A program made the position numbers and the translations under genes. Positions 28,270 to 38,737 of a stretch of DNA of 64,000 nt are shown piece by piece; the first letter of the stretch is position 1; every line of letters starts with the position of its first letter. The stretch spans positions 21,164 through 85,163 of the forward strand of contig NZ_JAOARI010000036.1 of assembly GCF_025210605.1 (NCBI RefSeq). The letters run 5' to 3'. This DNA comes from Halodesulfovibrio sp. GTDB taxonomy: Bacteria > Desulfobacterota > Desulfovibrionia > Desulfovibrionales > Desulfovibrionaceae. The notes under the pieces are model-generated. The model did no database searches, had not been told where the DNA came from, and worked only from the letters and a program-made list of their open reading frames with translations.

Positions 28270-28935
28270 CTATTCCGTAATATACACAATCAAGTCCGTA
28301 GGACCATGCACTCCGAATTGCAAAATCAATTCAATATCTGCTGTCTTGGAAGGACCTGAAATAAGTAATGCGTTTGTCGGCATTTCCTTATTCCATTTCA
28401 ACTTTTTGATTGCTTCCTGAAATGAGGTGTATATTTTGTCAGCTTCTACTACGACAACATGCAGCGGTGGAACAATAGACATCAACCGCGGCTCTTCTTC
28501 AGTCGGCCATAGAATAACAGCAGCAGATTCTGCAATACCGCCAAGGCAGCCCGTTACTGCGCCGTCGCAAGCAAAGAGTTCATCTTTAAAATCTTCAATA
28601 GAGTTTTTCCACTCAACCAGCTTGCACGAGCTGTCTTTTTTCCAATTCGCCTTAAGCGCCTTTCCTGTAGGAGTGGTTGGTGCATACAGTAAGGTTTTCT
28701 GCCCACGCTCTTCCACAATAGTCTGGAGCTGCTCTACCCATTCTGCACCTTTTGTTCGGTACACCTCAGTTCGAACTGCGCTCATCCGCTCTTTAAACTC
28801 TTCGATATTTTTTTCTTTCGGCTGATTTTTTATATTCCATACTTTTTTCTGCGGGATATATGCGTCACGCCCATACTGCTGGGCATTATACAGACGTTCT
28901 AAAATCCGTTCTCTATTCTCAGCACTATTACTCAT
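28270..28935 (-). CDS. lutC: Lactate utilization protein LutC (LUD domain)
   Basis: 221 residues of the LUD (LutB/LutC, YkgG) domain, with the typical run ...DGAVTGCLGGIAESAAVILW then PRLMSIVPPLHVVVVEADKI and the ending LLISGPSKTADIELILQFGVHGPTDLIVYI. It is the third subunit of the LutABC complex that oxidises L-lactate to pyruvate. Its ATG overlaps the end of lutB by 8 bases. In lactate-using sulfate reducers this is a central energy-yielding step. Confidence 0.93.
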   Translation of the reverse strand: MSNSAENRERILERLYNAQQYGRDAYIPQKKVWNIKNQPKEKNIEEFKERMSAVRTEVYRTKGAEWVEQLQTIVEERGQKTLLYAPTTPTGKALKANWKKDSSCKLVEWKNSIEDFKDELFACDGAVTGCLGGIAESAAVILWPTEEEPRLMSIVPPLHVVVVEADKIYTSFQEAIKKLKWNKEMPTNALLISGPSKTADIELILQFGVHGPTDLIVYITE

Positions 28936-30358
28936 GACGCAACCCCTCTTTTTTCGCTAAATCTTTGAGGCTGTTTTTGCCAAACTGCGGTTTGCTTCGT
29001 ACACTCATCCATGCCCGCAGTGGTCCCACAACAGGAATCCACTTACCGAACAGCGCAAGCCCTTTCAGCATTATTTTATTCACAGTTGGACACGTTTGAG
29101 ACCACTTCCACCCTTTCCAAACCATGCTTTCTACGCAACTACGCTTGTAGCCAGATAGCGCAACTTTACTTGGATCGGCATTCCCGTAGCTTTCATCTCG
29201 CATGCGACGGATAAGTTCTGGAATTGGAATCCGTACAGGGCATGCTTCTGCACAGGCGTCACAAAGTGAGGATGCAGTTGCAATAGCACCTTTAGGGTTC
29301 AGACCTTCAATTTGCGGCACAAGGATTTCGCCAATCGGCCCCGGATAGGTCGAGCCGTATGCATGCCCACCAATACGGGTAAACACAGGACAATGGTTCA
29401 AACACGTACCACAGCGGATACATTTGAGCACATCACCAAGCTGCGGGTCGTTCATAATTTTTGAACGACCATTATCCAGCAAAACAAGATGCACTTCCTT
29501 AGGACCATCACGCTCCCCTTTTTTGCGAGGACCAGATATCATATTGAAATAGGTAGTGATACGCTGCCCTGTAGCTGAGCCACACAGCAAACGATAAATG
29601 GCTGGGATATCCTCAACATTCTCAATAAGCTTTTCTATGCCCATAAGAGCAATATGCAATGGCGGCACGGTGGTACACATGCGTCCGTTGCCTTCATTTT
29701 CCACAAGACAAAGGGTACCTGTTTCTACAATACCAAAGTTAACGCCGGAAATTCCTGCATCAGCTGTTTTGAAATGGTCACGTAAAATGCTACGCACATT
29801 CTCAAGCATAACATCAACATCTTCGGTGTATTCCATGTCTTCAATATGCTCTGCGAGAACTTCAGCAATCTGTATCCTGTTTTTGTGTACAGCAGGGACA
29901 ATAATATGGGACGGAGGCTCATTGCACAGCTGGATAATGAACTCACCAAAGTCAGTTTCAACGATCTCTTTGCCGTGTTCTTCCAGATACGAGTTAAGGT
30001 GAATTTCTTCCGAAGCCATTGACTTGCCTTTAACAACTTTTGTTGCTGAATGGCTTTCTAGAATAGAAAGAATCTGCTCGTTGGCGTCCTTGGCAGTTTC
30101 TGCCCAGTGCACGATAATACCGTTCTTTGTACACTGCTCTTCGAAGCGTTCGAGCAGTTCAGGTAAATTTGCAAGAACGTCTTTTTTCATACAACTGCCA
30201 ACATCACGCAGAAACTCAGTCTCTTCTGGCGACGCAAAAACAGTACCGCGCCGTTGAATCAACGTATCGGTTGCGAATCGGAAGTTCGCTCGAAGTTGAC
30301 TGTCTGCCAGCGCCTCTGCCACGTTTTGTGCAAAATTGAACTTCTCGTTACTAGCCAT
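28928..30358 (-). CDS. lutB: Lactate utilization iron-sulfur protein LutB
   Basis: 476 residues: an N-terminal LUD domain (VKGKSMASEEIHLNSYLEEHGKEIVETD...; SGVNFGIVETGTLCLVENEGNGRM) and a ferredoxin-type domain with two [4Fe-4S] motifs, CIRCGTCLNHCPVF and CDACAEACPVRIPIPELI. It passes electrons within LutABC. It overlaps lutA and lutC by 8 bases each, so the three are translationally coupled. Confidence 0.95.
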   Translation of the reverse strand: MASNEKFNFAQNVAEALADSQLRANFRFATDTLIQRRGTVFASPEETEFLRDVGSCMKKDVLANLPELLERFEEQCTKNGIIVHWAETAKDANEQILSILESHSATKVVKGKSMASEEIHLNSYLEEHGKEIVETDFGEFIIQLCNEPPSHIIVPAVHKNRIQIAEVLAEHIEDMEYTEDVDVMLENVRSILRDHFKTADAGISGVNFGIVETGTLCLVENEGNGRMCTTVPPLHIALMGIEKLIENVEDIPAIYRLLCGSATGQRITTYFNMISGPRKKGERDGPKEVHLVLLDNGRSKIMNDPQLGDVLKCIRCGTCLNHCPVFTRIGGHAYGSTYPGPIGEILVPQIEGLNPKGAIATASSLCDACAEACPVRIPIPELIRRMRDESYGNADPSKVALSGYKRSCVESMVWKGWKWSQTCPTVNKIMLKGLALFGKWIPVVGPLRAWMSVRSKPQFGKNSLKDLAKKEGLRHE

Positions 30359-31103
30359 TGATCCGCTCCCAGATAAATTCCGCTATATGCTGACTTTTTA
30401 TGTCTATTTTTTCTTTTTCCATATGCCCGCTTATGTTCATAAGGCATCCAGCATCTCCACTAAGCACAACTGATGCACCAGTTGCCACAACATCCGCCAC
30501 TTTATCCGAAACCATTGCGCCGGAAATTTCAGGCTGCTTAATAGAAAAAGTGCCGCCAAATCCACAGCATTCACGCTCACGCTCAAGTTCAATCAGCTCT
30601 ACATTGGCAAGTTGCGTCAATAGCGCCTTAGAGTCTTCAATACAGTTAGCCTCTCGCATAGCATGACACGAGGAATGCCACGTTGCCTTAATCGGCAGTC
30701 CCTTATCTACATATTGTGCATGCGCGTGCTGGTGTAAAAATGTGGTCAACTCAACGACTCTTTCGCTAAAGCGCTTCACTATGAAAAGATCAGGCGAATT
30801 TTTAAAAAGCTTCGGATAATGCACCTTCATCATTCCCGCACACGAGCCGGATGGTACAATGATAGGATATTCATGTTTTGAGAATAGCTGCACCTGCTTC
30901 CAGGCAACCTCTTTTGCTTCTTCGGGGAAACCGGAGTTATACGCAGGCTGTCCGCAACAGCTTTGTTCCATTGGGAAAATAACTTCATATCCTTCCCGTT
31001 CAACCAGTCGAATTGCTGCCATTGCAGACTCTGCATACATCATATCCGCAAGACATGTTCCAAAGAAATATACCGGTGTTTTTACCGCGCTGTCTTTCTT
31101 CAT
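30351..31103 (-). CDS. lutA: Lactate utilization protein LutA (CCG-domain oxidoreductase)
   Basis: 250 residues with two cysteine-rich CCG domains, seen as CCGQPAYNSGFP near residue 48 and CCGFGGTFSIKQPEI near residue 185, plus a conserved WHSSCHAMRE. Related to the GlcF/HdrB iron-sulfur family. First gene of lutABC, read from the promoter region shared with the divergent marC-like gene. No dedicated regulator gene is next to the operon. Confidence 0.94.
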   Translation of the reverse strand: MKKDSAVKTPVYFFGTCLADMMYAESAMAAIRLVEREGYEVIFPMEQSCCGQPAYNSGFPEEAKEVAWKQVQLFSKHEYPIIVPSGSCAGMMKVHYPKLFKNSPDLFIVKRFSERVVELTTFLHQHAHAQYVDKGLPIKATWHSSCHAMREANCIEDSKALLTQLANVELIELERERECCGFGGTFSIKQPEISGAMVSDKVADVVATGASVVLSGDAGCLMNISGHMEKEKIDIKSQHIAEFIWERING

Positions 31104-31166
31104 GTTCCACCCTTTGCTGAGAAGCTAAATTGACTATAACCGCTTAGTTTTAAAAACCTTAAAAAA

Positions 31167-31200
31167 CGCTTGATAAGTTAGATGAACAAGCATACAAGCG
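31167..31200. promoter_or_regulatory. Inverted repeat in the lutA / marC-like divergent promoter region
   Basis: CGCTTG (31167-31172) and CAAGCG (31195-31200) form an inverted repeat, with a further CAAGC between them. It is placed where an operator for either gene could lie. The arms are only 6 bases, so this is weak. Confidence 0.25.
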
Positions 31201-31277
31201 TCCTCACACTTTTACGTGATTGTCATATTTCACAATAGCACCCAGCAACGCCATTGTCTTTTATAGCAGGTGAAACC

Positions 31278-31895
31278 ATGCCGACATACATAATGCTTAC
31301 TGTATTTACTGAAACCTTCGTCAAAGTATTCTTTGTACTTACTCCATTTTTTGTTGTGAGTATGTTTTTGGCGCTCACCGTTGACATGTCAAAAGAAGAA
31401 CAACGCAAAACTGCAATCCGCACTACGCTTGCAGTTATTGTTGCAGCATTTACCCTGTTCTTTTTCGGTAACACGCTCTTTGCAATTTTCGGCATCACCT
31501 TGGATGCATTCCGAATAGGTGCCGGTGCGCTTCTTTTTCTGTCTGCTGTTCATCTTATTCAGGGCACCAAAAAGCCTATTAAAAACCCAGACGATATTGA
31601 GGATGGTGACATCAGTGTTGTTCCACTGGCTATTCCTGTTATTATCGGACCGGCAACCATTGGTACTTTGCTCATTATGGGTGCTCAGATAACAGATACC
31701 CCTACACGCATCGCAAGTAGCTTCGGACTCCTTGCAGCTATCTTTGCAGTAGGCTTCTTACTCATAATGGCACCACATATTCAGCGTCTTATCGGTACGA
31801 TTGGTCTTTCAATCATGAGTAAAATAAGCGGACTTATCCTTTCCGCACTATCAGCGCAGATCATGTTTACAGGGATTAAAAATTTTCTATTCTAA
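31278..31895 (+). CDS. MarC family integral membrane protein
   Basis: 205 residues with six predicted membrane helices. Typical MarC segments are FFVVSMFLALT near the start, GALLFLSAVHLI and the conserved VPLAIPVIIGPATIGTLLIM. The family was once linked to antibiotic resistance but its function is unclear. ATG 31278 is preferred, with AGGTG upstream; the frame also opens at TTG 31254 without a site. A strong terminator follows. Confidence 0.9.
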   Translation: MPTYIMLTVFTETFVKVFFVLTPFFVVSMFLALTVDMSKEEQRKTAIRTTLAVIVAAFTLFFFGNTLFAIFGITLDAFRIGAGALLFLSAVHLIQGTKKPIKNPDDIEDGDISVVPLAIPVIIGPATIGTLLIMGAQITDTPTRIASSFGLLAAIFAVGFLLIMAPHIQRLIGTIGLSIMSKISGLILSALSAQIMFTGIKNFLF

Positions 31896-31912
31896 CAGAT
31901 ACTGTTGACGCC

Positions 31913-31945
31913 AAAAAAGCCGGAACAATTGTTCCGGCTTTTTTT
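31913..31945. terminator. Perfectly palindromic terminator
   Basis: AAAAAAGCCGGAACA / TGTTCCGGCTTTTTT, fully self-complementary, with A and T runs on either side. Confidence 0.95.
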
Positions 31946-32144
31946 ATAGCTGTGTCCAGCCAGCAACCTTGCACCGACTGTAGAACCTCTTCACATCATG
32001 CTAATTTCTTAGTATAAAAACATAAAAGATATGATCCAGTAGCCATGCGCGTCTCCTATTTTGGCAAAGCAGATTCTTTCCCTCTAGCACCTTTTTCAAT
32101 TCAGAAAACAGAGCTAATAACGCACTCATGTGAGGTAACGTCCC

Positions 32145-33002
32145 ATGCCCCTGTTAAGTATCCTAGCAATCATATTTGTGCTTATGTGCTTTCTTTTCGC
32201 TGTGGTTACGTACTTGCTATATTGGTATGAGCATCAATCACAAATAGACATGCTATTTGAGTCACGAAACGCCGCTGCGCTAGCTACAAAACATGGCATA
32301 CTTTCAGCTTTTAAAGCTCAGGTAGTCTGTATTTCTATCCTTCCTTTTGGAGCCTTGGTTCAGATTTTACAAAGAAATCGTCCTGCCCTTCCTGACACTC
32401 AGGCTCAGTCCGTTATCATGGTTCATGGCTTGTTTCATAACACATCTGCTTGGATATTTTATAAATACTGGTTTAGAAAACAAGGCATAACAAATTGCGC
32501 AAGCTTCTATTATTCCAGCCGCAAAACATTCGAAAGCGTAACTGCCGAATTTGATATGTATATGAACGCAGCATTAGCGCAAAATCCACAAACAAAACCT
32601 GTTCTCATCGGACACAGCCTTGGCGGTCTATTACTACGCAACTGGCTTGCACAATCCGAAAACGCTAAAAAGGTTGCAGGTGCAATTACACTGGGTGCAC
32701 CAATGCAAGGGAGCAAACTGGCAATTTTTTCCGCTACCAATCTTGGAAAGCAGCTAGACTTCAACGGTAGCCTCATTAAACAAATCGAAGCGTGCGAACA
32801 GCAAAAAAGCTCTTTACCAATTCCCTGCTATGCACTTTTTTCCCCTGTCGACAATATGGTTTTACCACAAAAAAGCGTAGCAACACCGCCACCCCATTGG
32901 GTTACTATCAAAACCAAACCAGTTAGCCATCTAGCAATGTTGAGCGATAAAGACATCGCAATAGAAGTTGCAAACCTTTTGAATACACTTTTTAAAAAAT
33001 AA
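32145..33002 (+). CDS. Membrane-anchored alpha/beta hydrolase (lipase/esterase-like)
   Basis: 285 residues. An N-terminal membrane helix (LLSILAIIFVLMCFLFAVVTYLL) is followed by an alpha/beta hydrolase domain. The oxyanion region is VIMVHGLFHN, the nucleophile Ser is in LIGHSLGGLL, and the likely acid and base are Asp in SPVDNMVLP and His in VSHLAML. It resembles triacylglycerol lipase / PGAP1-type hydrolases acting on lipids. GAGG lies about 10 bases before the ATG. Substrate unknown. Confidence 0.88.
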   Translation: MPLLSILAIIFVLMCFLFAVVTYLLYWYEHQSQIDMLFESRNAAALATKHGILSAFKAQVVCISILPFGALVQILQRNRPALPDTQAQSVIMVHGLFHNTSAWIFYKYWFRKQGITNCASFYYSSRKTFESVTAEFDMYMNAALAQNPQTKPVLIGHSLGGLLLRNWLAQSENAKKVAGAITLGAPMQGSKLAIFSATNLGKQLDFNGSLIKQIEACEQQKSSLPIPCYALFSPVDNMVLPQKSVATPPPHWVTIKTKPVSHLAMLSDKDIAIEVANLLNTLFKK

Positions 33003-33102
33003 ATTTATTTTTTCCTATTTCGCTATTCCTAATTCCTTAATCTTATTCTTTTTACTTCCTACAATCGCAAACCAATTCTAATCAAAAGTTGTTAAAACTC
33101 GC

Positions 33103-33130
33103 AAAACCCTCGACAAACGAGGGTTTTTTC
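33103..33130. terminator. Terminator after hydrolase gene
   Basis: AAAACCCTCG / CGAGGGTTTT, 10-bp stem with 5-base loop, then T run. Confidence 0.9.
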
Positions 33131-33344
33131 GTGTTACAGACTTATTCCAGTTATATTGGTTAGAAACACAATTTTGCCAGTCAGTTTTTTGACTTTACAT
33201 TCCCCCACACTCCTCCTTCATACAATTTCACCCTAGAACAGCAGCACTACAACAAAAACGGCACACAACTTGCTTAACAAGAACATACGCCACTATTTTC
33301 ATTTTGATCGGCATAATTTGCCGCAATATTTTTTGGAGGATACC

Positions 33345-34817
33345 GTGAACGGTCAAACTAAGAAGCTCATGTGGGGACTGGGCATCAGTGATAAGGATGC
33401 TGAAGTTATACGGCATGCTGCCGGTGATCAATTTGCACTTACCTGCTTTCCCGTTGGTATTACTCCTTCAGTCGATCAACTCGAAGCAGACAAGCCGTGC
33501 CTCCTTTGGATATCCAAGCAGGGATGGGATGCTTTTAAAGCCCTGCCTGCCTCAGCAACCGCGCATATCGATGTTGCCTCACGCATCCTTATTATGGGCG
33601 GGAATTATGATCTGGCAGAACTTGAATCACTGCTGGAATGCGGCTTTGCAGAAATAATCAAGCCACCAATCACAGAAGACCGTGCCCGTGAGGTATTACT
33701 TTCCGCAGTAGAGACACAAAACCTGTATCAGGATATTGTGCACATGACGCGTGAAATATGCATGGAGCGCGAACTGCTTGAAAGAAAGAATGACGTGTTA
33801 AGTTTTCTTGTGTCGTTTCTTGAAAAAGTTACGCAACATCTTGACCCTGCTGAGATTTTGCGTGCTGCACAATCTGAACTGGCAACCTTGCTGCCTGTTT
33901 CAGCCATCAATGCCATTTGCTGGCCGCCGCAGAGTTCAGAAAATGTGCACGCCACTATTTATGTTGCGAGTAACAATAAAAACGATACGACCTACACATG
34001 GACTGAAAAGCTAAAAAGCCACGCAGAGCAACTGCTCGGCAACGGTGTTGTCAGTATCGACATGAACTACATGGGAAGCACTGCAACCAATATTGAACCG
34101 GATCCAGAAAAACTGCTCGCAGTCAATTTGGAATATGGCGGCTCTAAATTCGGAGTAGTCATGGTGCAATGCAGCGATCATCCGCAGCTGGGGAAAGACC
34201 AGATACAAGTTTTGCAATCTGCCATCTCGCACCTTACGCTAGGGTTGAATAACGCCATGCTGTACACAGCAGCCCAGCATAACGCGGACTTCGACGGTTT
34301 AACAAAGCTCTACAACAGACGTCATTTTGATACACGTCTTCTCGAAGAAAACACCCGACACAGACGCTACGGGCATTCTCTGTGTTTATTGATTGCTGAT
34401 ATTGATAATTTCAAAAAGATTAATGATACCTACGGACATTTAGCAGGCGATGCTGTGCTAAGAGACCTTGGTCGTATCCTTGAACAATCATTGCGTACAT
34501 CAGATTATATTGCACGCTTTGGTGGTGAAGAGTTTGCCGTCTTACTTCCGTGTACATCCATCAGCCACGCCACCACACTGGCTGAACGCATCCGGGCACA
34601 GATTCAAGAGCATGCCTTTGCAACTGACAAGGGTATACTTAACACTACAGCGAGCATTGGCGTAGCATGCATTGATCTGAGCAAAGATGAATCCCCTGTC
34701 GAAATTATCCGCAGGGCAGATGCCGCGCTTTATCGTGCTAAACGTGAGGGTAAAAATCAGGTTACTGTGCTTTATCCAACCAGCAGCTTGTTACTCGCTG
34801 AAGGCTACGCAACTTGA
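33345..34817 (+). CDS. Diguanylate cyclase (GGDEF) with degenerate receiver-like N-terminus
   Basis: 490 residues from GTG 33345, chosen because GGAGG lies 5 bases upstream; the longer frame from TTG 33270 has no site. Residues 1-130 have receiver-like spacing ending in IIKPPIT, but the position expected for the phospho-acceptor reads LLWIS (Trp55). A coiled segment and a GAF-like region follow (about 150-310). The GGDEF domain has the active motif GGEEF at 393-397 and an inhibitory site RTSD five residues before YIARF, so it should make cyclic di-GMP and be feedback-inhibited. Cytoplasmic. Confidence 0.9.
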   Translation: MNGQTKKLMWGLGISDKDAEVIRHAAGDQFALTCFPVGITPSVDQLEADKPCLLWISKQGWDAFKALPASATAHIDVASRILIMGGNYDLAELESLLECGFAEIIKPPITEDRAREVLLSAVETQNLYQDIVHMTREICMERELLERKNDVLSFLVSFLEKVTQHLDPAEILRAAQSELATLLPVSAINAICWPPQSSENVHATIYVASNNKNDTTYTWTEKLKSHAEQLLGNGVVSIDMNYMGSTATNIEPDPEKLLAVNLEYGGSKFGVVMVQCSDHPQLGKDQIQVLQSAISHLTLGLNNAMLYTAAQHNADFDGLTKLYNRRHFDTRLLEENTRHRRYGHSLCLLIADIDNFKKINDTYGHLAGDAVLRDLGRILEQSLRTSDYIARFGGEEFAVLLPCTSISHATTLAERIRAQIQEHAFATDKGILNTTASIGVACIDLSKDESPVEIIRRADAALYRAKREGKNQVTVLYPTSSLLLAEGYAT

Positions 34818-34844
34818 CCTCATAACGAATTGCGCCTATTTACG

Positions 34845-34866
34845 AAGCCGAGAAATCGGGCTGTTT
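34845..34866 (+). terminator. Hairpin between diguanylate cyclase and yhhQ-like gene
   Basis: AAGCCGA / TCGGGCT with one bulge and a GAAA loop, followed by GTTTT. It is either a terminator of the cyclase gene or a leader attenuator for the next gene. Confidence 0.55.
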
Positions 34867-34900
34867 TCCCGTTTTCTAATCGCTTCAAGGAGTATTCGTC

Positions 34901-35587
34901 GTGAACGAAGTATTATGGATTAGCTTCGCAATTGCAGATCTTTGCATTGCACTGATGCTCTACAGGTTCTTTGGCAGGATCGGTCTGTTTGCCGTTATTG
35001 TCTTCAACCTTCTTTTATGCAACCTTCAAGTCCTTAAAACTGTTGAACTCTTCGGTCTTACAACCACTCTTGGCAATATTTTATATGCCGGTGTGTTTTT
35101 AGCAACCGATATGCTCAGCGAATTTTACGGAAAACGTGAAGCACAAAAGGGCGTAATGCTCGGCTTCATCACTCTAGTCCTCATGACGGTGTATATGCAG
35201 ATAGCTCTGCACTTCTCACCTGCTGCGGACGACTTCGCCCAACCGCATCTCGAAGCCATCTTCGGCTTCCTTCCACGTATCGCGGTGGCATCCATGCTTG
35301 CTTATCTTGCATCACAAATGCACGATGTATGGGCATTCCATTTTTGGAAAGAAAAGACGGAAGGAAGAATGCTATGGCTGCGAAACAACGCCTCTACGCT
35401 TGTTTCACATATCATAGATTCCGCAATATTCTGTCTTATTGCCTTCTATGGCGTCTTTCCAACAGCAATACTTGTAGAAATAATGATAACTACTGTGCTG
35501 TTCAAAGCATTTGTTTCAGTGCTGGACACTCCGTTTATCTATGCAGCTAAACGAGTCCACGCTATGCTTCCGGAGCATGCGCACTAG
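34901..35587 (+). CDS. yhhQ: Queuosine precursor transporter (YhhQ/QPTR family)
   Basis: 228 residues with about six membrane helices. Family marks are the TDMLSEFYGKREA segment near residue 70, SQMHDVWAFHFWKEKT near 145 and the RNNASTLVSHIIDSAIF stretch. These proteins import queuine or related 7-deazaguanine precursors for tRNA queuosine. GTG 34901 follows AAGGAG. I looked for a preQ1 riboswitch in the short leader and could not recognise one. Confidence 0.9.
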   Translation: MNEVLWISFAIADLCIALMLYRFFGRIGLFAVIVFNLLLCNLQVLKTVELFGLTTTLGNILYAGVFLATDMLSEFYGKREAQKGVMLGFITLVLMTVYMQIALHFSPAADDFAQPHLEAIFGFLPRIAVASMLAYLASQMHDVWAFHFWKEKTEGRMLWLRNNASTLVSHIIDSAIFCLIAFYGVFPTAILVEIMITTVLFKAFVSVLDTPFIYAAKRVHAMLPEHAH

Positions 35588-35607
35588 CCGTCACTTCATT
35601 TACCTGT

Positions 35608-35647
35608 AAAAGCTCCCCTTACTCATAAAGTAGGGGGAGCTTTTTTT
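35608..35647. terminator. Terminator after yhhQ-like gene
   Basis: AAAAGCTCCCC(TTACT) / (AGTA)GGGGGAGCTTTT stem followed by TTTT. Confidence 0.92.
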
Positions 35648-36225
35648 CTCCGTTTAGATACCATTTCTAACAACAATACATCATGTCATATTTTTGTTGC
35701 CTTTTATAGAGAGTATCCTAACCGGCTATCAACTATTCATCATGACAAAAACATACAGGCAAACTCACTTCTGCCAAGCTGTTCACTCCATACGACAACC
35801 AGCACTTTTAACCACCACCCCACCGGCATTTGGGGATCAAAAACAATCGTCCTGCACTCTTATTTCCACACTAAGCTAGTTTAATTTCATGAGTATCCAT
35901 TGATACTTTTAGTGGATGCATACTTTTGCTATTTCGGATATGCACCCTCGTTTTTTACTCTTACAAAAGATCAAGAAATTAGATAGATAGCATTTTGTTA
36001 GTATTTATTAACCATATTCATTAAGTAAAGACTTAACCTTGTCGATAACAACCTTATGTATATATACCACCTGAGTTGAAAAACAATCGCTGGCTGTTTT
36101 TCATACGCTTTTGCCGCGCATTCGGTGGTAATGTTACGCATACAACCAAAAGATCAACGTACCACGTATACCACTTGTGTTGCTCTAACTCTATTTCACA
36201 ACTTCCTAACTACATGAGAGAGAAC
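35648..36225. other. AT-rich intergenic region before chemoreceptor gene
   Basis: About 580 bases with no convincing gene; a 61-codon frame at 35694 lacks family resemblance and a ribosome site. A possible promoter is TTGTCG (36039-36044), 16 bases, TATATA (36061-36066), upstream of the chemoreceptor. Confidence 0.4.
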
Positions 36226-38661
36226 ATGCAGTTTTTAAAAAACCTACGTATCAGTGTTAAAATTTGGGGTGGATTTTCTCTTATTTTATTAGCAATCGCT
36301 CTGCTTTCAATGCAGGCAATTGGTAATGTTGAAGAAAACAAAACTGGCTTTATTTCCTACAGAGAACTTGCACGCGATACCAACCTAGTCGGCAGACTTC
36401 AGGCTAATATTCTCCTTATGAATATTGCAGCCAACGAGTATATAAACAAAAAAACTCAAACTTCTCTCTCTGAATATGAAAGCCGTGAAAATAACTTCTT
36501 ACGCTTTTTAGCAATAGCGCAAAAAGAAATTCAAAATCCAAAACGTGCTGCTCTTGTTGATGCCGTTGAAAATAATGCTAAAAAAATTATTGCAGATTTT
36601 TCAATGTATCGCCAACTCAGCCAGCAACGTGCCGACACCCTTAAAGTAGTAAAAGAAGTCACAGGCAAACTTGATGCCACGCTAACTACAGCAGTTGCTA
36701 CTCCAAACCCAAGCAACCCACATTTTGTTCATTCGCTTTCCAAATGCTACATTACATTTACCCAAGCGCGCATGAACATAGTTAAAGCACTGTATGCACC
36801 AAGCACCATACTCGATCAGGAACACCTGAATGAAATTATGGATAACACTAAAAAATACTTACGTGTTGCAAACAATAACATCATCACAAATGCAGAACGT
36901 GCAGCATACAGTGAAACACGCTTATTATTTGAACAGTACATGGGACTTGCTGAAAAACTTTACAGCAACATGGCAAGTCTACGCGAACTTAGCAGCAGCA
37001 TTAGTAAATATGGCGAGCTTGCAGCCTCTGACGCAGAAAAAGTTAAGCTTTCCGTTATGGCAGATCAGGACATTTTGGGACCCAAAATGCAGGCAAGCAA
37101 CGAAAGTTCGTATACTAACCTGCTAACTATTTCTGTCGGCACTCTTCTTATTGCCCTTATTCTTTCGTTTTTCACCTCTCGCTCAATTACAATACCGCTG
37201 CATAAAATCCACACATTCGCTACGTCCCTGCGTGATGGTGACTTATCTGCACAAATAGTAATTAACGAGAAAAACGAACTCGGCGCCATTGCAACAGCTC
37301 TTACACAAATGGGTACTGCGATTTCCAATATGGAAAAAGAGCTGGATAACCTTGTATCTTCCATTGCAGTAGGCGAATTTTTAGACCGAAGCAATGCATC
37401 TGACTTCTCAGGTGGATACCGAAAAGTTCTGGATAATGCGAACAGAATGACAGACATGTTTGTACATTTTATCAATTCGCTGCCAATCCCTGTTTTAACT
37501 ATGAATAAATCTCTTGATGTCCTTTTTGCAAACAGGCTAGCGCTTTCTCTATCTAACGCTTCCTTGTCTGATTTTGTTGGCAAGTCATCAAATGCATTAG
37601 TACCAAGAGACGATTTCCAGACTGATACCTGTGCAGTAACCAAGGCAATCACTTCCGGTTCTGAAAAACGAAGCTTTACCAAAATCCGTACTGATGGTGT
37701 GGTTCGAGACGTTGACTGTATTGGCGTGCCAATTATGCAAGACAACAAAGCTGTCGGCGCACTTCAAGTGATGATTAACCACACTGAAATTATTGAGGCA
37801 CAGGAAAAACTTAAAGCTGTTGCGCACGATATCGAAATTATATCCGAAAGACTCAAAGCAAATAGTTCCAACCTTGCTGACAATTTCAACGAAGTACGCT
37901 CTGGCGCTGAGCTTCAAAGCCAACGTACAGCTGAAACTTCTACAGCAATCGAGCAAATGAACACCTCTGTCTCTGAAGTTGCAATGAACGCATCCAAAGC
38001 GCACACAAACGCGTTAAAAGCCAAAGAAGAATCAGAAGATTGCTCCAACACCGTCTTCAAAGCCGTACAATCAATCTCAGAAGTAAGCACTACGACTCAA
38101 GAGCTACAACAAAACACCGTTAAACTCAGTGAACAGGTCGATGCTATTGGTTCAATTATGAACGTCATCTCTGACATTGCCGACCAAACAAACCTGCTGG
38201 CTTTAAACGCCGCCATCGAGGCTGCCCGTGCCGGTGATGCCGGTAAAGGGTTTGCGGTTGTAGCAGATGAAGTACGCAACCTCGCAGAAAAAACCATGCA
38301 GGCTACTGAACAAGTAAGCCAGAGCGTAAGCACAATCCAATCTGCTGCGCAGCGCAACTTTGATACTGTGAGCCACTCTGTACAAACAGTCGAACAAGCC
38401 AACTCCCTCGCAACTGAGTCAGAAAATTCACTGCGCACTATCATGGAATTAATCGATCAGAACACCTCGCAGGTAGGCGAAATTGCGACTGCTTCAGAAG
38501 AACAATCAGCGGTTGCTGAACAGATTTCCCGCTCAGCAGAGGAAGTAGCTTCCACTATTGAAAAGTCGTCCTCAGAAATTAATGAGTCCGCGAACTCTAT
38601 TCAAGACATTGCAACAATGACAAACGAACTACACGCACTTGTAGCCCGTTTATCTGCGTAA
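36226..38661 (+). CDS. Methyl-accepting chemotaxis protein with PAS domain
   Basis: 811 residues from ATG 36226 (GAGAG just upstream). Membrane helix 1 at about 11-32, a periplasmic helical-bundle sensor of about 270 residues, helix 2 ([19 protein letters not shown]), a HAMP domain, a PAS-like domain (about 425-545), and a C-terminal signalling domain with the highly conserved tip [20 protein letters not shown]. It has no C-terminal receptor-tail pentapeptide. It is an orphan receptor, with no che genes nearby; the ligand is unknown. A longer frame opens at 36076, but its first 50 residues look like untranslated leader. Confidence 0.93.
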   Translation: MQFLKNLRISVKIWGGFSLILLAIALLSMQAIGNVEENKTGFISYRELARDTNLVGRLQANILLMNIAANEYINKKTQTSLSEYESRENNFLRFLAIAQKEIQNPKRAALVDAVENNAKKIIADFSMYRQLSQQRADTLKVVKEVTGKLDATLTTAVATPNPSNPHFVHSLSKCYITFTQARMNIVKALYAPSTILDQEHLNEIMDNTKKYLRVANNNIITNAERAAYSETRLLFEQYMGLAEKLYSNMASLRELSSSISKYGELAASDAEKVKLSVMADQDILGPKMQASNESSYTNLLTISVGTLLIALILSFFTSRSITIPLHKIHTFATSLRDGDLSAQIVINEKNELGAIATALTQMGTAISNMEKELDNLVSSIAVGEFLDRSNASDFSGGYRKVLDNANRMTDMFVHFINSLPIPVLTMNKSLDVLFANRLALSLSNASLSDFVGKSSNALVPRDDFQTDTCAVTKAITSGSEKRSFTKIRTDGVVRDVDCIGVPIMQDNKAVGALQVMINHTEIIEAQEKLKAVAHDIEIISERLKANSSNLADNFNEVRSGAELQSQRTAETSTAIEQMNTSVSEVAMNASKAHTNALKAKEESEDCSNTVFKAVQSISEVSTTTQELQQNTVKLSEQVDAIGSIMNVISDIADQTNLLALNAAIEAARAGDAGKGFAVVADEVRNLAEKTMQATEQVSQSVSTIQSAAQRNFDTVSHSVQTVEQANSLATESENSLRTIMELIDQNTSQVGEIATASEEQSAVAEQISRSAEEVASTIEKSSSEINESANSIQDIATMTNELHALVARLSA

Positions 38662-38680
38662 TTGCAGCACTCATACAAAT

Positions 38681-38726
38681 AAAAAAATCTCCCTGTGGAA
38701 GCCATTTCCACGGGGAGATTTTTTTA
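38681..38726. terminator. Bidirectional terminator between chemoreceptor gene and mgtE
   Basis: AAAAAAATCTCCC...TGTGGAA pairs with TTCCACGGGGAGATTTTTTT, a long stem with A and T flanks serving convergent genes. Confidence 0.95.
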
Positions 38727-38737
38727 TTGCTTACAAT

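Noticed and set aside
34818..34900. preQ1 riboswitch upstream of yhhQ-like gene
   Set aside because: Only a small hairpin with a bulge is present; the A-rich tail and loop of preQ1-I are missing.
36076..36225. N-terminal extension of the chemoreceptor
   Set aside because: The 50 extra residues precede the expected N-terminal membrane helix and look like untranslated leader; ATG 36226 has a purine-rich site.
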